From the NCBI GenBank assembly GCA_020055645.1, contig CM034549.1, positions 30,029,930 through 30,093,929 on the forward strand: DNA of 64,000 nucleotides, given 5' to 3'. Below the pieces are notes generated by a model that saw only the letters and a list, made by a program, of their open reading frames with translations, was not told the DNA's origin and made no database searches. The first letter of the stretch is position 1; every line of letters begins with the position of its first letter. Made by a program: the position numbers and the translations under genes. Positions 36,133-48,121 of this stretch are shown here, in pieces. This DNA comes from Tomocerus qinae. Lineage: Eukaryota; Arthropoda; Collembola; Entomobryomorpha; Tomoceridae.

Positions 36133-37488
36133 GACATACAATGACAAATATCTCAAACCTCAAATATTAGTAGTTACAGTATCCCATTAGCTCTGTACAC
36201 TAAATTGTTTCTATCTGCCAATGTTTATTAAGTCTGTGTAATTGAAAACATCTTAGATGCTTTCCAGTACATCTGCATTCGATGATGGTAAGTGTACTAT
36301 ATAATACACAGTCTTAGTTTAAACTGAATAGTTTCATTCAATAGTAGTAAATAATTAAATTGTGTAGTTGATAAAAATGAATTTATGATATGAAGGAATA
36401 GAATGTAGTTGCCCTAAATGAAAACCATGCATGCTGTATCAATTCTTAACATATGTCAATCTGCTATTGAATGATTTTGCTTGTGTCTGCAGATTAGCCT
36501 TGCCCTTCTATATCCTTTCCTCCTTTCACTGTGTACGCGATGTGGCTGTGTACAAAAAACTAAAAATAAATGAAGCCAAAGTAGGTAACCTAAAATCTTC
36601 TCTTGCTCACTAACCGCAACGAACAATCTTCAGTTCTTCAACTCTTTCACGCTAAAGGAATTTATGATACTATCACTCTAAGCATATACACTTTACAATA
36701 ATATTCTAGGTTTAAAAATGTATCTCAAGACTCATGCAATCAGTATGTAATACCATGAAATATTAGGTATCCCGCATACCTTAATTGCTGATAACAATTT
36801 CTTAGAGGTATTTAATGGTATGTGCATTGTATGTGGCTTATTTACAGTTTGCATTTATAAAATATTAATCAAGTGGATGGATGCAGTAGTAGTAATAGTG
36901 AAGTGATGCAGATGCAATTGCAAGAATTGATGCTTAGTTGAGGAATAGTAGGGAAGGAATTTTGTGAGGGAGAAATCATTCACTACTATTTAGATATCTG
37001 TACCTATACAACTTTATTTACTTGCTACTAAACATTAGATTCAAGACTATAGCCTTAGTAGTAGACTGATCTCTGAGTATGTAGCAATAAGACAATCCAT
37101 TCTATACACTTCTTCTTGGTATTGCTTAAGGTGGGATTGGGAGTCATTTTGAGTTGGGTTTGTTTATCTCTTACTCACAGTTGACTACTATATTGACTCA
37201 CTAACACACAGTCGGTGGAACAGACTGGCTGATAGTTTATTCACTGCAATAATACAAATAATTTATAGTAGTTTGAGTAAAAATTATATAAAAAGGAGAG
37301 CTGTGAAAGAATCTTAAGTAAATCAGTCTGAGTCTCAAGTAACGTATATAACTGTTGAAGTACAAAAGTTACTACTTTACTCCTAAAGTTATTATATTTT
37401 AGCTAAGTGCTTTTGGATGAGAGAAGAAACAATTACATTATAGAGTACAGACTTAAGCACCGCTAAAAGGCTTTTATCTTCATTATAG
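36133..37488. other. Upstream region of the C1orf198 homologue
   Basis: No coding gene. A polypyrimidine tract and AG at 37487-37488 eleven bases before the ATG of the next gene imply a spliced 5' UTR whose first exon lies in this stretch; I could not place its donor. Confidence 0.4.
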
Positions 37489-37499
37489 ACTTTAGCAAG

Positions 37500-38863
37500 A
37501 TGTCTTCAAGCATAATTCCAGAAAAATTTGCAATGTATTTTGCTACAATGAACTCTCTTTCATCAAAGATTTATTCAGATATTCAAGCAGTTGAAGAAGC
37601 AGTTAAATTTCCTCAGAATTTAACTTACAGTGAAAAATGTGCAATTTTAGATAAACATCTTATTCATGATGTGGTCAACAATAAGAAACCTTTCCGGGGT
37701 GCAGCTATACATTCAGAGGATATAAAAGAGCCGGTTTATTACGATGATCCGGTTTTGGACCAAGATCAAATCTCTGCATTGTTATTAACGGTTTGCCCAA
37801 AAAAACCAGAGAAGTACATTTACGACGATAATAGTTTCTGGATTGACGAACATTCTGTCCCATACAGTTGCTGTACTCAAATTCAGGCGAATGTTTGCAA
37901 ACTTGGAGACTTTGTCAAAGCATTACCACCACCTTTACTGACACATCAGAAATCTACTACTGGAGCAGCCAAATCTAAACACATTCCAGCAAACAACAAA
38001 CAGAATTACGGGAGAAAACAAAGTGTTGGATCCGGTACCCAATCGGAAGAAGAATCCGATTACGATTCCTGTCCTGAAACTGACACAGAAAACGATATCT
38101 CGAAAAAGGAAATGGATAAAAATCAAACTAATCAGTGTAAACCTCCAACTAGAATGGCATTCATGGGAGTGCCTGTCATGGGGTTTATGGGATCCTCTGC
38201 TCCACCAAAAAAAGCCGCACCCACTACACAAGACAGCCGTAAAAATACCGAAGAGGAATCTAATTTGCCACAACAGAAACAAAATTCTGACTTGATTGCC
38301 GAACTACAAGCGAAACTGAAAATGAACAAGGCTAACGCAAGAGGTTCAAATCCATCGAAACCTCAAACACAAAAGGTTATTTTGAGAAATAATTTTATAC
38401 AATTTTTCAAAAATGGAAAATTTTATTTTAATTTGTATCTTGCAGGTGAGCAAACCAAAAGCTCCTCCACCACCTCCACCCAAAGTTCCTATTCCCGGCA
38501 TGGCTGTTAAAGTTACGGCACCACTTGCACCACCAGAGAAAATTGAAAAGAAAACCGAAGTTATTACTAAACCCAAACTACAAAAGAGTGTTCAAGCAAC
38601 TTCTTCCATCCAAAAATCCTCGGAACAGGACAAAAAGTCCAAAATGTCAAAAGAAAAATCTACGGAAGAATTTGTGGTTGACATTTCCAGCCCTTGCAAA
38701 ATTGTAAGCTGCTGCATTCCATATTATTATTGACTAAGCTTATTAATCCAATTTACCTCGTATGTGGTAATTAATATATTGGCACATTTTTCGATATTAA
38801 TTTACTCTTTTTAATTTTTAGGTTACTCCGAAAACAGGTTTTGACTTTTTGGATAACTGGTAA
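37500..38863 (+). CDS. C1orf198 homologue (DUF4706 family)
   Basis: Three coding exons: 37500-38375, 38446-38703 and 38822-38863, all phase 0 joins, 391 residues (human C1orf198 about 327). Conserved anchors: the N-terminal YFATMNSLSSKIYSDIQA block, FWIDEHSVPYSC at residues 113-124 (human has the related WQDEHSAPFSW), and the very C-terminus KTGFDFLDNW, which matches the human end. Between them lie acidic Ser/Glu stretches, a Lys/Gln-rich region, a short helix (DLIAELQAKLKMNK) and a proline run (APPPPPPKVPIPG), so most of the protein is probably disordered. The biochemical role of the family is not established. The ATG follows a splice acceptor by 11 bases. Identification rests on short but well-placed motifs. 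Confidence 0.8.
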
Positions 38864-39556
38864 GAGGATGAATTGAGACTGCAGTCCAAGTTATATATAG
38901 CTCCATTCATGACTTTTAGGATCTGAGAAGAATAACTAGCAGTATTTTTAGAGAGGGGTTTTCTTTCGCGTCAGAAATCGAAAGAATTTGCAATTTTATA
39001 CAGAAATCACTAATCATTTAGGAGACTTTGCTCACTTTGTTTTTGTTACCGATGCCTATGCAATTTACATTATGTTAGTTAAATAATTATTTTCATACTC
39101 CCATTTTTCTATTTATCCTTTGTGTGCAATTTATGGCATTCATTTACACAGTCATCCATGTAATTGTAATAAATAGTTAATTATTGTACAGTTACTCCAT
39201 GTAGGTTTACTTTCCAATGGTTATCCGTTGATGTAAATGTGCTACATGCGTTTTTTCTGTTATTTACTGAAAAGTTATATTTACAGTTTTGCGTTCCACT
39301 ATTCATGTTTCGCTATTGTTCATGGATGAAATTATTTATTTACCTTATTTAATAATATATGAGTTAAGCTCTGAGCGTGAACAATGACAATTAATTTAAG
39401 GACTAGATATGCGTTGTTATAAAGGTTATCATTTTTATCAAACATTTATTTGTTGGACGTAAACTCTCTAGATACAAAATATATAAAAATTGATGTAGTT
39501 GCAGCATTTTGTATTTTGTGCACAACATTTTTATTAATCTTAAGGTGTGTATATCG
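38864..39556. other. Tail-to-tail 3' UTR spacer
   Basis: Contains the 3' UTRs of the C1orf198 homologue (+) and METTL6 (-). No coding gene. Confidence 0.4.
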
Positions 39557-40926
39557 TTAACTTTTAATAAATTTTCCTTGTACAAAAATTCTTCCTACGT
39601 CGATATTTTCTTTAATGTTGACAGTTCGCCGATTTACATATTCACATTGAAGCTTTCTGAAACGTCCCTCTGATTCAAATAGTGATTCAACTTCTTCTGG
39701 TTCATAAAAATAGGATCTGGAATAAAAAAGTTATTACTTGTATAACACGATAAGGGTATGCATAAAATAGAACCAAAAATTACATAAAATTAATTTACCT
39801 AGTCCCGTCACGGCGTGCATAAAAATTTTCATCAATTTTCTTGCCCCCTTGAAATCGTAGTTGTGCCATATCATATCTACCATAGTCTCGGAAAAACACA
39901 AGACCTCCTGGCTTAGTTACTTTAGATATATTTTCAATTACTTTTAATTGCTTAGAGGGAGAAATAGCTGACATCACAAAAATAACAGAAACAAAATCGG
40001 CTTTCATTTGAAGCAATCTTTCTTGATCGTCAAAGCATCCATCCTCGGTTAAATCGGATACAAACGCCGTGATTCTACTCTTCGTATAATTTTCATGATT
40101 CCTGTAAGTATATAAAAAATAATAATATTTCTCATCTATGTAAATGTGAAGTGTCAGTATAATTTACTGACTATTCATAGAACATTTTGTCAGGAATTTC
40201 ACACTTTCACAAACACGTTTGATGTTTTGGTGCTGGTGAAAGCTTTTTGGCCCGCACCGATAGTACAATGTGCAAATTATGCAATAAAATATATCTATAT
40301 TTTATTATGGTGCGGTAAAAATTGATGAAAGTATTAATTGATGGGTTGTTGGTACCCCTTTAGCGTTGATAAATTAATATCTATTTTACACACTTCATTG
40401 CAGATACAAGGCATCTAAGGATGGTGAGAATACACCTTGTATTTTCTAGCAGGTATTTTCAAAAATAGTATTTTTTAAAAGTGTATTTTATATTATGTAC
40501 ATACTTGACAAAGTCAATTGCTCTAGGGCTGAAATCGCAAGCAAAAATTTCTAAAGTTGGAACTTCTTCGGCAAGAGGGAATATAAAATTTCCGCATCCA
40601 CAACCAACTTCTAGTAGCACTGGCACGTTGTCGTTGCTGCTTTCATCTTGGGCGAAAGTCCTGCAATTTAAAATTTCTTCGAATTCTCTTAAAGTCCAAT
40701 GTCTGTCCTTAAAAAATCTTGTTTCATTCCGCTTATAGAACACATCCCAATTTTTCTTTGCCTCTTTTTCCAATTTTGAAGCTTCAAATGGACTCACTTT
40801 TCTGGAATTTTGTTTCTGCAAAATTTCTTCTATCTCTTCCTTAGTTTTCTCAACATTTTTATTGTCAATTATTTTAACTGCCTCCAAAGTGGAAGTAGCT
40901 TCCAACAAGGTGTTTTCAAGAGACAT
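39557..40926 (-). CDS. METTL6: tRNA N3-methylcytidine methyltransferase METTL6
   Basis: Three exons: 40505-40926, 39799-40101 and 39557-39716; 294 residues (human 284). METTL6 makes m3C at position 32 of serine tRNAs, using S-adenosylmethionine. The family entry block is clear: EAKKNWDVFYKRNETRFFKD followed by RHWTLREFEEI (residues ~56-85). Motif I LLEVGCGCGNFIFPL (from residue 104) binds the cofactor, and ACDFSPRAIDFVK supplies the acidic residue after strand 2. Downstream, SVIFVMSAISPSKQLKV, KPGGLVFFRDYGRYDMAQLR, NFYARRDGTRSYFYEPEEVE and ENIDVGRIFVQGKF match the family in order. Intron 1 is the longest (about 400 bases). The gene is head-to-head with ACBD6, start codons 577 bases apart. Confidence 0.95.
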
Positions 40927-41502
40927 AGGATAAGTATATCTAAAGTTGACTTTGTGATTACTTGGATAGTTTCATCTAAAAATAATTTTAAAATATTGAA
41001 GTTAACAAATTAAAGTTTACACAGAATTTTGGCTTTAGTTGGTACAATAAATATTAATTGCCTGTTTTTGGATCCTCTTAACCTTCAGTTTTCAGTTTTC
41101 AAAGTGTACAGAGTACAGTTTGCTGTTGCTCTCTATTCGATTTCCTCACCGATTCATCCAGATGTGATGAAGAGATAGCCAAATAATATTATCGTTAGAC
41201 TTTCTCCAGCACTGTTTGCACAATAGCGCGAAAGTTCTGGTTTAATTTGATTCTTCCGTGGCCGGGGTGATCTTCCAGTAAATTATTCAGTTAGATTCAA
41301 GAGAAAATTTTTTTTTAAAATCCAAATTCCAGACATTGTGTGATAATATTTCGAAAAATGTAATTTTCTTAGCAATACTATTATGAATTCATCTTAGTGC
41401 TGAAAAATCTTCTACATTTTATGTCTACTTTGGTTTGGACTTTTGAATTTATAAAATACCAGCATTAATGTGAATGTGTCTCCTTTCACCGAAATATTAA
41501 CA
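40927..41502. promoter_or_regulatory. Shared divergent promoter of METTL6 and ACBD6
   Basis: The 576 bases between two outward-facing start codons must contain both 5' UTRs and promoters. GC is locally raised around 41130-41290. No TATA-type motif stands out at a convincing position. Confidence 0.4.
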
Positions 41503-42320
41503 ATGTGTGATCTTGAAAAATTGTTCAACAAAGCAGCAGATTGTGTTCAGGCTAATGCCACTCGAGGGACTGGGAAAAAGCCCGATGATAAGTCATTATT
41601 GGAATTGTACGCGTATTACAAAGTAGCGACCATAGGTCCATGCAACGAACCCCAACCTGGTAAAATACATTAAATTTCTGAATAATAATTTCAATCAATG
41701 AGGGAGACATTTTTCGGCTTATAAGGTTGACATGTTGGAAATAGTGAAATGTGTCCAAAAGTTAATTTATCAGAGATATTTAAAATTTAAAGCATTTTTT
41801 AAAATTAAAAGGTCTCTTCAATCTTCGAGGGAAAGCAAAATGGTCAGCTTGGAAGCAAATGTCTACAATTTCAAAAGAGGACGCAATGCAGGGTTACATT
41901 GACAAAGCAAAAGCATTGTATGATATCAATTTAGAAATGGACAATGATTCGGGGGACGATAAGGATTCCGAGATTGTTCGTGAAGCATCTCTTGGCAATG
42001 CGGTATCTACTTTGTTGCGTATTGAAGAAGACGGTAATGAGGATGAAACGATATTCAAATGGGCAAAAGATAACAATATTCCAGCCATTAAATCTTGGCT
42101 TGAAAGTGAGACGGATATTAATTGTCAGGATGAGGAAGGACTCACTCCTCTCCATTGGATTGTTGACCGCGGTCACTTAGAAGCATGCAAAATCTTCCTT
42201 CAGCACAACCCTGACCTTCATATTTGTGATACAGATGGACAAACGGCTTTAGATTATGCGGTTACTTGTGAACACGCGGATATTATTTCCCTTATAAAAC
42301 AGAAACTGGACAAAGGATAA
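41503..42320 (+). CDS. ACBD6: Acyl-CoA-binding domain-containing protein 6 (ACB + ankyrin repeats)
   Basis: Two exons, 41503-41659 and 41812-42320, 221 residues (human 282). Residues ~1-85 form the ACB domain, which binds long-chain acyl-CoA: LEKLFNKAADCVQAN, LELYAYYKVATIGPCNEPQP, then GLFNLRGKAKWSAWKQM and SKEDAMQGYIDKAKALY. The ligand-contact Tyr/Lys residues of ACBP (YYK, KAKW, GYI) are all present. Two ankyrin repeats follow (EEGLTPLHWIVDRGHLEACK and DGQTALDYAVTCEHADIISL), as in ACBD6, which supports N-myristoylation and lipid metabolism in animals. The ATG at 41503 gives MCDLEKLF; frame-open sequence upstream has no other ATG. The second exon's acceptor is phase-exact. No damage seen. 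Confidence 0.93.
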
Positions 42321-43518
42321 ATGCTAGAATTCCGACTTCCGCTGATATTTGAAATCTTGAACTATTTTGTGTGGATGAAATTAGTAGCAAGTAAAAATTA
42401 TATTAAAAATAAGCATCAATCACATGTACATAATACGATATAGATTTACATAATATTTAACGTTAAATATGATGATGCAGCAATTTATTATGATTGTAAG
42501 AACCTATCGAATCCATTAATAATCATGATCTGTAAAGTTTCAGATTTGAATACGATGATATTTGCAATCCTGATTATATAATTTTGTTGATGTGACTGAG
42601 CATTTTTAATAAAACCTGTGTGATATGGATGAGCAGTATGATAGTAGGATTACAAGTTTTATAAGAACTAATAAAATAGAATGAGAACGATATAATTTGC
42701 TTATTCTTAATTGCGGTACAATGAGAAATAGTACCGAGTTAAAATTTATTCGTCTGTAAATCCATAACAAAGTAAGTTTCACAATTTATGAATAATAATA
42801 TTAATAATTAAATTATCGATATTTGATACTTATTCACACTTCGTTACAGCCACAATCCGTCTGCCATATTGAAGCTTAGGTTATTGTTATCATTAATTCC
42901 GTAATATTTACTTGAATTCATTTTATACTGCTTGCCAATTATTGTTTGAAAGATTCAGCTAGTAATCACTACCTTAATATGTAAATGTAGATCTACTGTA
43001 TATTTTAATTGCCTATTAATTGAAATGCACAAAATTGAACCTAATTGACTGGAAGAACCATAAAGCTGATAAATCACTGATTCATTTTTGAACAATATAA
43101 ATGCTCTTGTAGAATCGTAATAGTAATAATATTCTTTAATTGTACATACATTTAGACATTACATTTCACACAAATAGCAAATAATTATAAAGTTAGTCAT
43201 TTTAATTATTAGTCCTTTACGTTTGTAGTTTGTAGAGAGGGATGTGGTTTAGCAGCATATGCATAGATTATTATTGCAATTTAGCAAATGCCTTATTATA
43301 CGACAATTTACAATAATAGTAAAATTTTGATACAGGCAAAAGTTTTGCAAGGTACAATATTGTAGAGGATGGACCAAGGATTGGAATCGGCGACCGATTG
43401 TAATTCAAATAAAGTGCTTTGACCACAGAGCAACAATATTGAAAAGACACCGGTGTGACCATAAATGCTTTGCTTCCTTTAGCCAAATAAACTGTGACAG
43501 ATAACTTAATTTTTTTAG
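42321..43518. other. Tail-to-tail spacer with tRNA-like fragment
   Basis: 3' UTRs of ACBD6 (+) and the HERC gene (-). On the minus strand at 43371-43434 there is a tRNA-like stretch: an A-box-like TTGCTCTGTGGTCAAAGCAC and, about 30 bases on, a B-box-like GGTCGCCGATTCCAATCC. The anticodon stem does not pair well, so it is more likely a tRNA pseudogene or a SINE head than a functional tRNA. Confidence 0.4.
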
Positions 43519-46500
43519 TTAGACTAGTGAGAAACCTTGGTTCTGCTGAATGGCTTGAAGGAGTTTGTACTTCATACGCTCTTTTGTTTGATAACGAGGC
43601 AAATCAAGAAGATTGAAACATGTGTGAGCAACGGGTAAATATCTTTCATCCCCTGTAGGTTGTATGCACAACTGTAAAATTCAATAAAAGAATTAGTACC
43701 AATAAAATAAAATATTAATGAGAATTTAATTTTTTTACTTACTTTTAAGGCCTTCATCCCCAAGATAGGGATTCTATCACTTCCAGTCAAAAATAGGAGA
43801 AATTGTTTTTTCTCTTCTAATTTTAAAGAATGAAAAACCTCCCAAAATCGTTTAATTACAGGATCACTAGAATGATATCCCCTTTTATAGACACAATTCC
43901 TTTCTAACTCGCCCCAGTCATAGTCTTCATTGCCAGTTACCTGTTAACCAAGAGAGAGGACTAGTAATTAGTACATGATTCATAATTTTTACAAAAGTAG
44001 AAGAAAAGATGAATACCATTGCTTGGAGTTCTTGTGGATGGAACAATTGTAAAATAGTACTTCCACAGACCCGTTGAAACCCCTGTTTAAATGCTTCGAA
44101 TTGCTTTTGAACAGAATGATTCAATACATAATTCCAGTATAGTTCCACAAATTCATTTTTGTTTTCTTGAGTCACTGGTATTTCAGATCCTCCAGCCTTT
44201 AATGGTACCACCCGAATTTCTCCAAACGATTCTCGAGTTATTTCAAAATTTAGACAAAACGTAGTTTCTAAATCTGAACCTCTGTAGAGAAAATATAGCA
44301 GGCATAAATAACTTAAGCGTTTGGTAAACTTATTGTGTTGACTTCTAATACTAATAATTAATTACAAGAGCAACTAAATATTTCTTACGTATATTCCAAA
44401 ATTTGTTCTAGAGATCGAGCAACTGATGGATTTAACTCTTTTAAATCATTTAAGTCCACCTTTTCTTCTAGTAACTTTTTGTACAGGGCGAGTGGGAAAG
44501 GAAGATTTATTATTGTGAAATTGTAAATAGCTAATCCGCATAATAGACCAATAAGAAAGTACATCACTTCTTCTTCGAAAGAGCATTCGTTAAACCATAT
44601 CAGTCTTGATTCTTCATAATTTACAAACATGCCATACTTGGGATCCAGTATTTCTTTGATGAGAAGAAGGAAAAATTCTTTCTTCACCCCTCCGGCATCT
44701 TCTGCTTCTTCTCCGAAAAATTTTATCTAATTATCAACATTACCAATAAAATTAATACACCTTGCTTTCAGTTTTATTACACTACAAACATCTTAACTTT
44801 CTCTTTATTACGCTAATTGAGTATAAAGCTTTCACCAACTTTCACCACTCAGAATCATTTCTTGTTAAAATTTCATGGTGAAAGTTGGTGAAAGTATTAC
44901 AATTATTTAACATGAGGATAGGTAATTCAGCTTCATAATAGATGGTATATCGTAATATTTATCATATAGGTATAATATAATAACAATAATCAAGGTTCTT
45001 TGCACGATACCTTAACAGGTTTCTTTAAGTCATGAGTATTCAGACAATGAAGTTGATTAATAACATCTTGAACTAAATTGTTTCTGTTCACATTTAGAAT
45101 CAGATATTGTATGTCGTGAGGATCAACAGTACTTTGAGGAAACAAAAAGTAACTTCTCAACTGCGAAGCTGCTTGATTCATTGCACTCTGCATCTGCAGC
45201 GCTTGATCTGTCTATATTGGTAACAAAAAAGACCAAAATTAATCCCTGCTAATATTATACCAGTGTATAATATATAATTAAAACTGCATATTATATGTAG
45301 TACCTGCAAAAGGACAGTTTTAGCCTGAGCATCAAACACAAATGGAAAATCACAAAACGCAAATGATGACTTTTGATTTTTCTGTGAAAGCCACTTATAA
45401 TAATCCTTTCGAATTTCAATCTGAAAATAGAAACCATGTCAAATGATGCGATATGCATAAATAACTTCAATAACATTACTAAAATCAGCAGCTACTTACC
45501 TTGGACGCTAATTGAGGAATTGTGAAAGTATGATAGGACAACCTCATGAAAATTTTATTTAAACCATTTAGTAGAGCTAGAAAACTTAAGCAGTTGCGAC
45601 AGGTTTGATCCTTCTATAATAAAAAATATTGTGTCAACGCAATGTAAGTTACTCAATTATTACTTCAAACTCTTTATGAATTTCTTACCTGTGCAAGACT
45701 CCTGGAAGATTCTAGGACGGAAATGATAGTTTTCTTATAGACCGAGATAAGTCTTACAATTTGATCTATAGGTGCATTATACAACCAATGAATAACGACC
45801 GTAATCATCTTTTGCGACATAGACTGTAGTCTTTCTGCAAAATATATGGGTAACAACGGATTTACACCTGTCGAAAACAATACAACATTAAAATCAGGCT
45901 TTTTGATAGCGAGAAAATTTATTTAACTAAAGCCGTCTACAGGTCTGCATATGGTCAGACGAAACATTAAATTGATTATTGCATATGAAGATTGCAGTAC
46001 CAGAATAAAATGTAGGTAAAAGTGGCAACAAAACGTACACACGCAGAATTTCTACATGTTGTAACTGATGAGGCAATTTTGGTAAAAGCTCATTGTAACA
46101 AAGTTGATCAATCAGCTCTCTTAAGCCTTGTGCTTTTACTGTGCTTAGTCTAGAAAGCACCGCTTCGGCCTAAAAAATAGGTAATTTGTAAAATACTTTT
46201 GCCGAGGACTGTTCATTATATAAAATTCAAACAAGGACTTTCACTTACCAGATTTAGATCAACTCCAATGTTTTTCCAGGTACACGGTTCCCCATTGGCA
46301 ACTAAAAAGGAAGCATTCCAACAAGAAGGTGAAGCAAATAATACTTCAACATACGCCATAATGTCTTGATCTACTGGTTCTACTGCCGAACACATCTGAT
46401 TTACACAATCTTGAGTAATTATAAGTATTTGCCTCTGAGAGTCATAAATACGGTAATCACAATTGTGTAGATTGGAGGTAGACATTCCGTTTTTGCTTTG

Positions 46501-48121
46501 AACAAGGACAAAAGATTGATCCCCTCCCGCATAAATTGAATGCACCGACGACGTGGCATTTACCTAATAAAATTTTCATTATTTCCATGTTTAAGATACT
46601 ACAATTTACTCAGCGTACAACTTAAAAAATAGTAATTGGTAATATGTTATGTTGAGGTATAAATTGTATAAACCTACATGAAACGGAGCGTTCCTATTTC
46701 CTCCTGGGTACCCTAACTGGCCGCTTGATCCCAGTCCAAAAGAATATAATCTGTCACCCGTCAAGCACAATGTATGGCAACGGCCGCACGCGACTTGCGA
46801 AACAATAGATCCGAATTCTAAAATTTTTCTTGGAAGAACTTCATTAGAGAAGGAACTGTGACCAAGTTGACCGTACATACTACTTCCGCAGGTGAAAACT
46901 CCTCCATCCTACACAAAAACATTACTATAATCTTAAACACAATTATAATTAATAATAATTTGAAATAACTACCAACCTGGGTCAAAAATGCAGTGTGTTC
47001 CGATCCTGCAGTTATATATCGAATGCGCAGCGACCTGAGAGTATTTAACTGTGTGGGTTGGCATTTATCGTCATTTTCGCCAATACCTAGCTGTCCATAA
47101 TTATTTTTACCCCAGCCGTAAACTGAGCCAGATACGCTTAAAGCAAAGGAATGAAATCCTCCTGAGTTATCAAATATAGTTTTCGTGTCAATTAATTTAG
47201 TTCACATCATGATAACAAATATATTTTTGGTCTCCAATTGTTACCTGCAGATACAAGAGCCGTTGGGAAACCAAGCAAAACCTCTACTTGACAAAACTTC
47301 TTTTGGTTTGGCCCATTCGCATAACCAAGCCCAAGCTGTCCATGGGAATTCGACCCACATGTGAAGATTTCACCCGAATTCGTCAATACTACTGAATGAA
47401 AGTGGCCGGCAGACACTTGAACCACGGTCTGTAAATATATGGTTGTAATTGTTATTTATATTTTTAGAGAACATTATTTCAACATAAATTCAGGAACTTA
47501 GTTTTATACATGTATTTGATAAAACCTTGGTTGCGAGAGATTTGACTACTTTCGGACGATTTACGAGTTTTTCCTGGCTTTCAATTTGCAAACCGGTTTG
47601 TCCATGAGAATCGGATCCCCATGAAAATAGAGTACCCCACGAATCAATCACCAAATTATGAGCAAATCCAGCACTAGCAGAAACTATGGAACGAGCTTCA
47701 AGTCCTTCTACTTTTTGTGGAGCTGTGTTGTTTTTTTCGTGTCCTAACTGGCCATGGTCATTTGAGCCGGTGCTCCAAAGAGTTCCATCATCCAATACAA
47801 ACAGGGTATGCGATTCTCCACAGGCAACTAAGTGTAAAGCATAACATTATGAAATCATTTTTTACGCTAAGTTATAAATTAGGACAAAATAAAATTAAAA
47901 ATTGTGTACAAACTTGATCTAATTTTGGATAAGAATTGGATTTGAGTAGGAGATGATATATGCTCATCTTCTAAAGGTCCTAATCCAAGTTCCCCGTTTA
48001 GAGTGTTTCCCCACGCTAAAGCGTTCGTATCTGGAAGTGGAAGCTGGTCTTTCGTACAAATGTCAAGTACGGCCGATGCATCAGGTTGACTACTATCAAC
48101 GTCCATTTCCTCATAATCCAT
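43519..48121 (-). CDS. HERC4: HERC3/HERC4-type E3 ubiquitin ligase (RCC1 repeats + HECT)
   Basis: Fifteen coding exons, 1052 residues (human HERC4 1057): 47914-48121, 47526-47827, 47245-47428, 46977-47161, 46678-46908, 46249-46563, 46001-46169, 45689-45867, 45500-45613, 45304-45420, 45011-45211, 44389-44726, 44017-44281, 43743-43940, 43519-43671. All joins are phase-consistent. Residues ~25-370 are an RCC1 propeller with repeated G-QLG blocks (STGSNDHGQLGHE, TCGSNSHGQLGLG, GWGKNNYGQLGIG, TCGSSMYGQLGHS, SFGLGSSGQLGYP). The C-terminal ~350 residues are a HECT domain: KIKFFGEEAEDAGGVKKEFF, DPKYGMF, FLIGLLCGLAIYN, LFLTGSDRIPILGM, and the thioester Cys1020 in LPVAHTCFNLLDLP. The N-terminal ATG begins MDYEEMDVDSS; the acceptor at 48162 implies a spliced 5' UTR. 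Assignment to HERC4 rather than HERC3 is by length and architecture only. Confidence 0.93.
44829..44894. repeat. Intronic hairpin, 18-bp perfect arms
   Basis: CTTTCACCAACTTTCACC at 44829-44846 is repeated as exact reverse complement at 44877-44894 with a 30-base loop, inside the intron between HERC exons 11 and 12. Related CTTTCACCAA strings recur near 40.2, 58.0, 60.0 and 61.6 kb. Confidence 0.6.
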
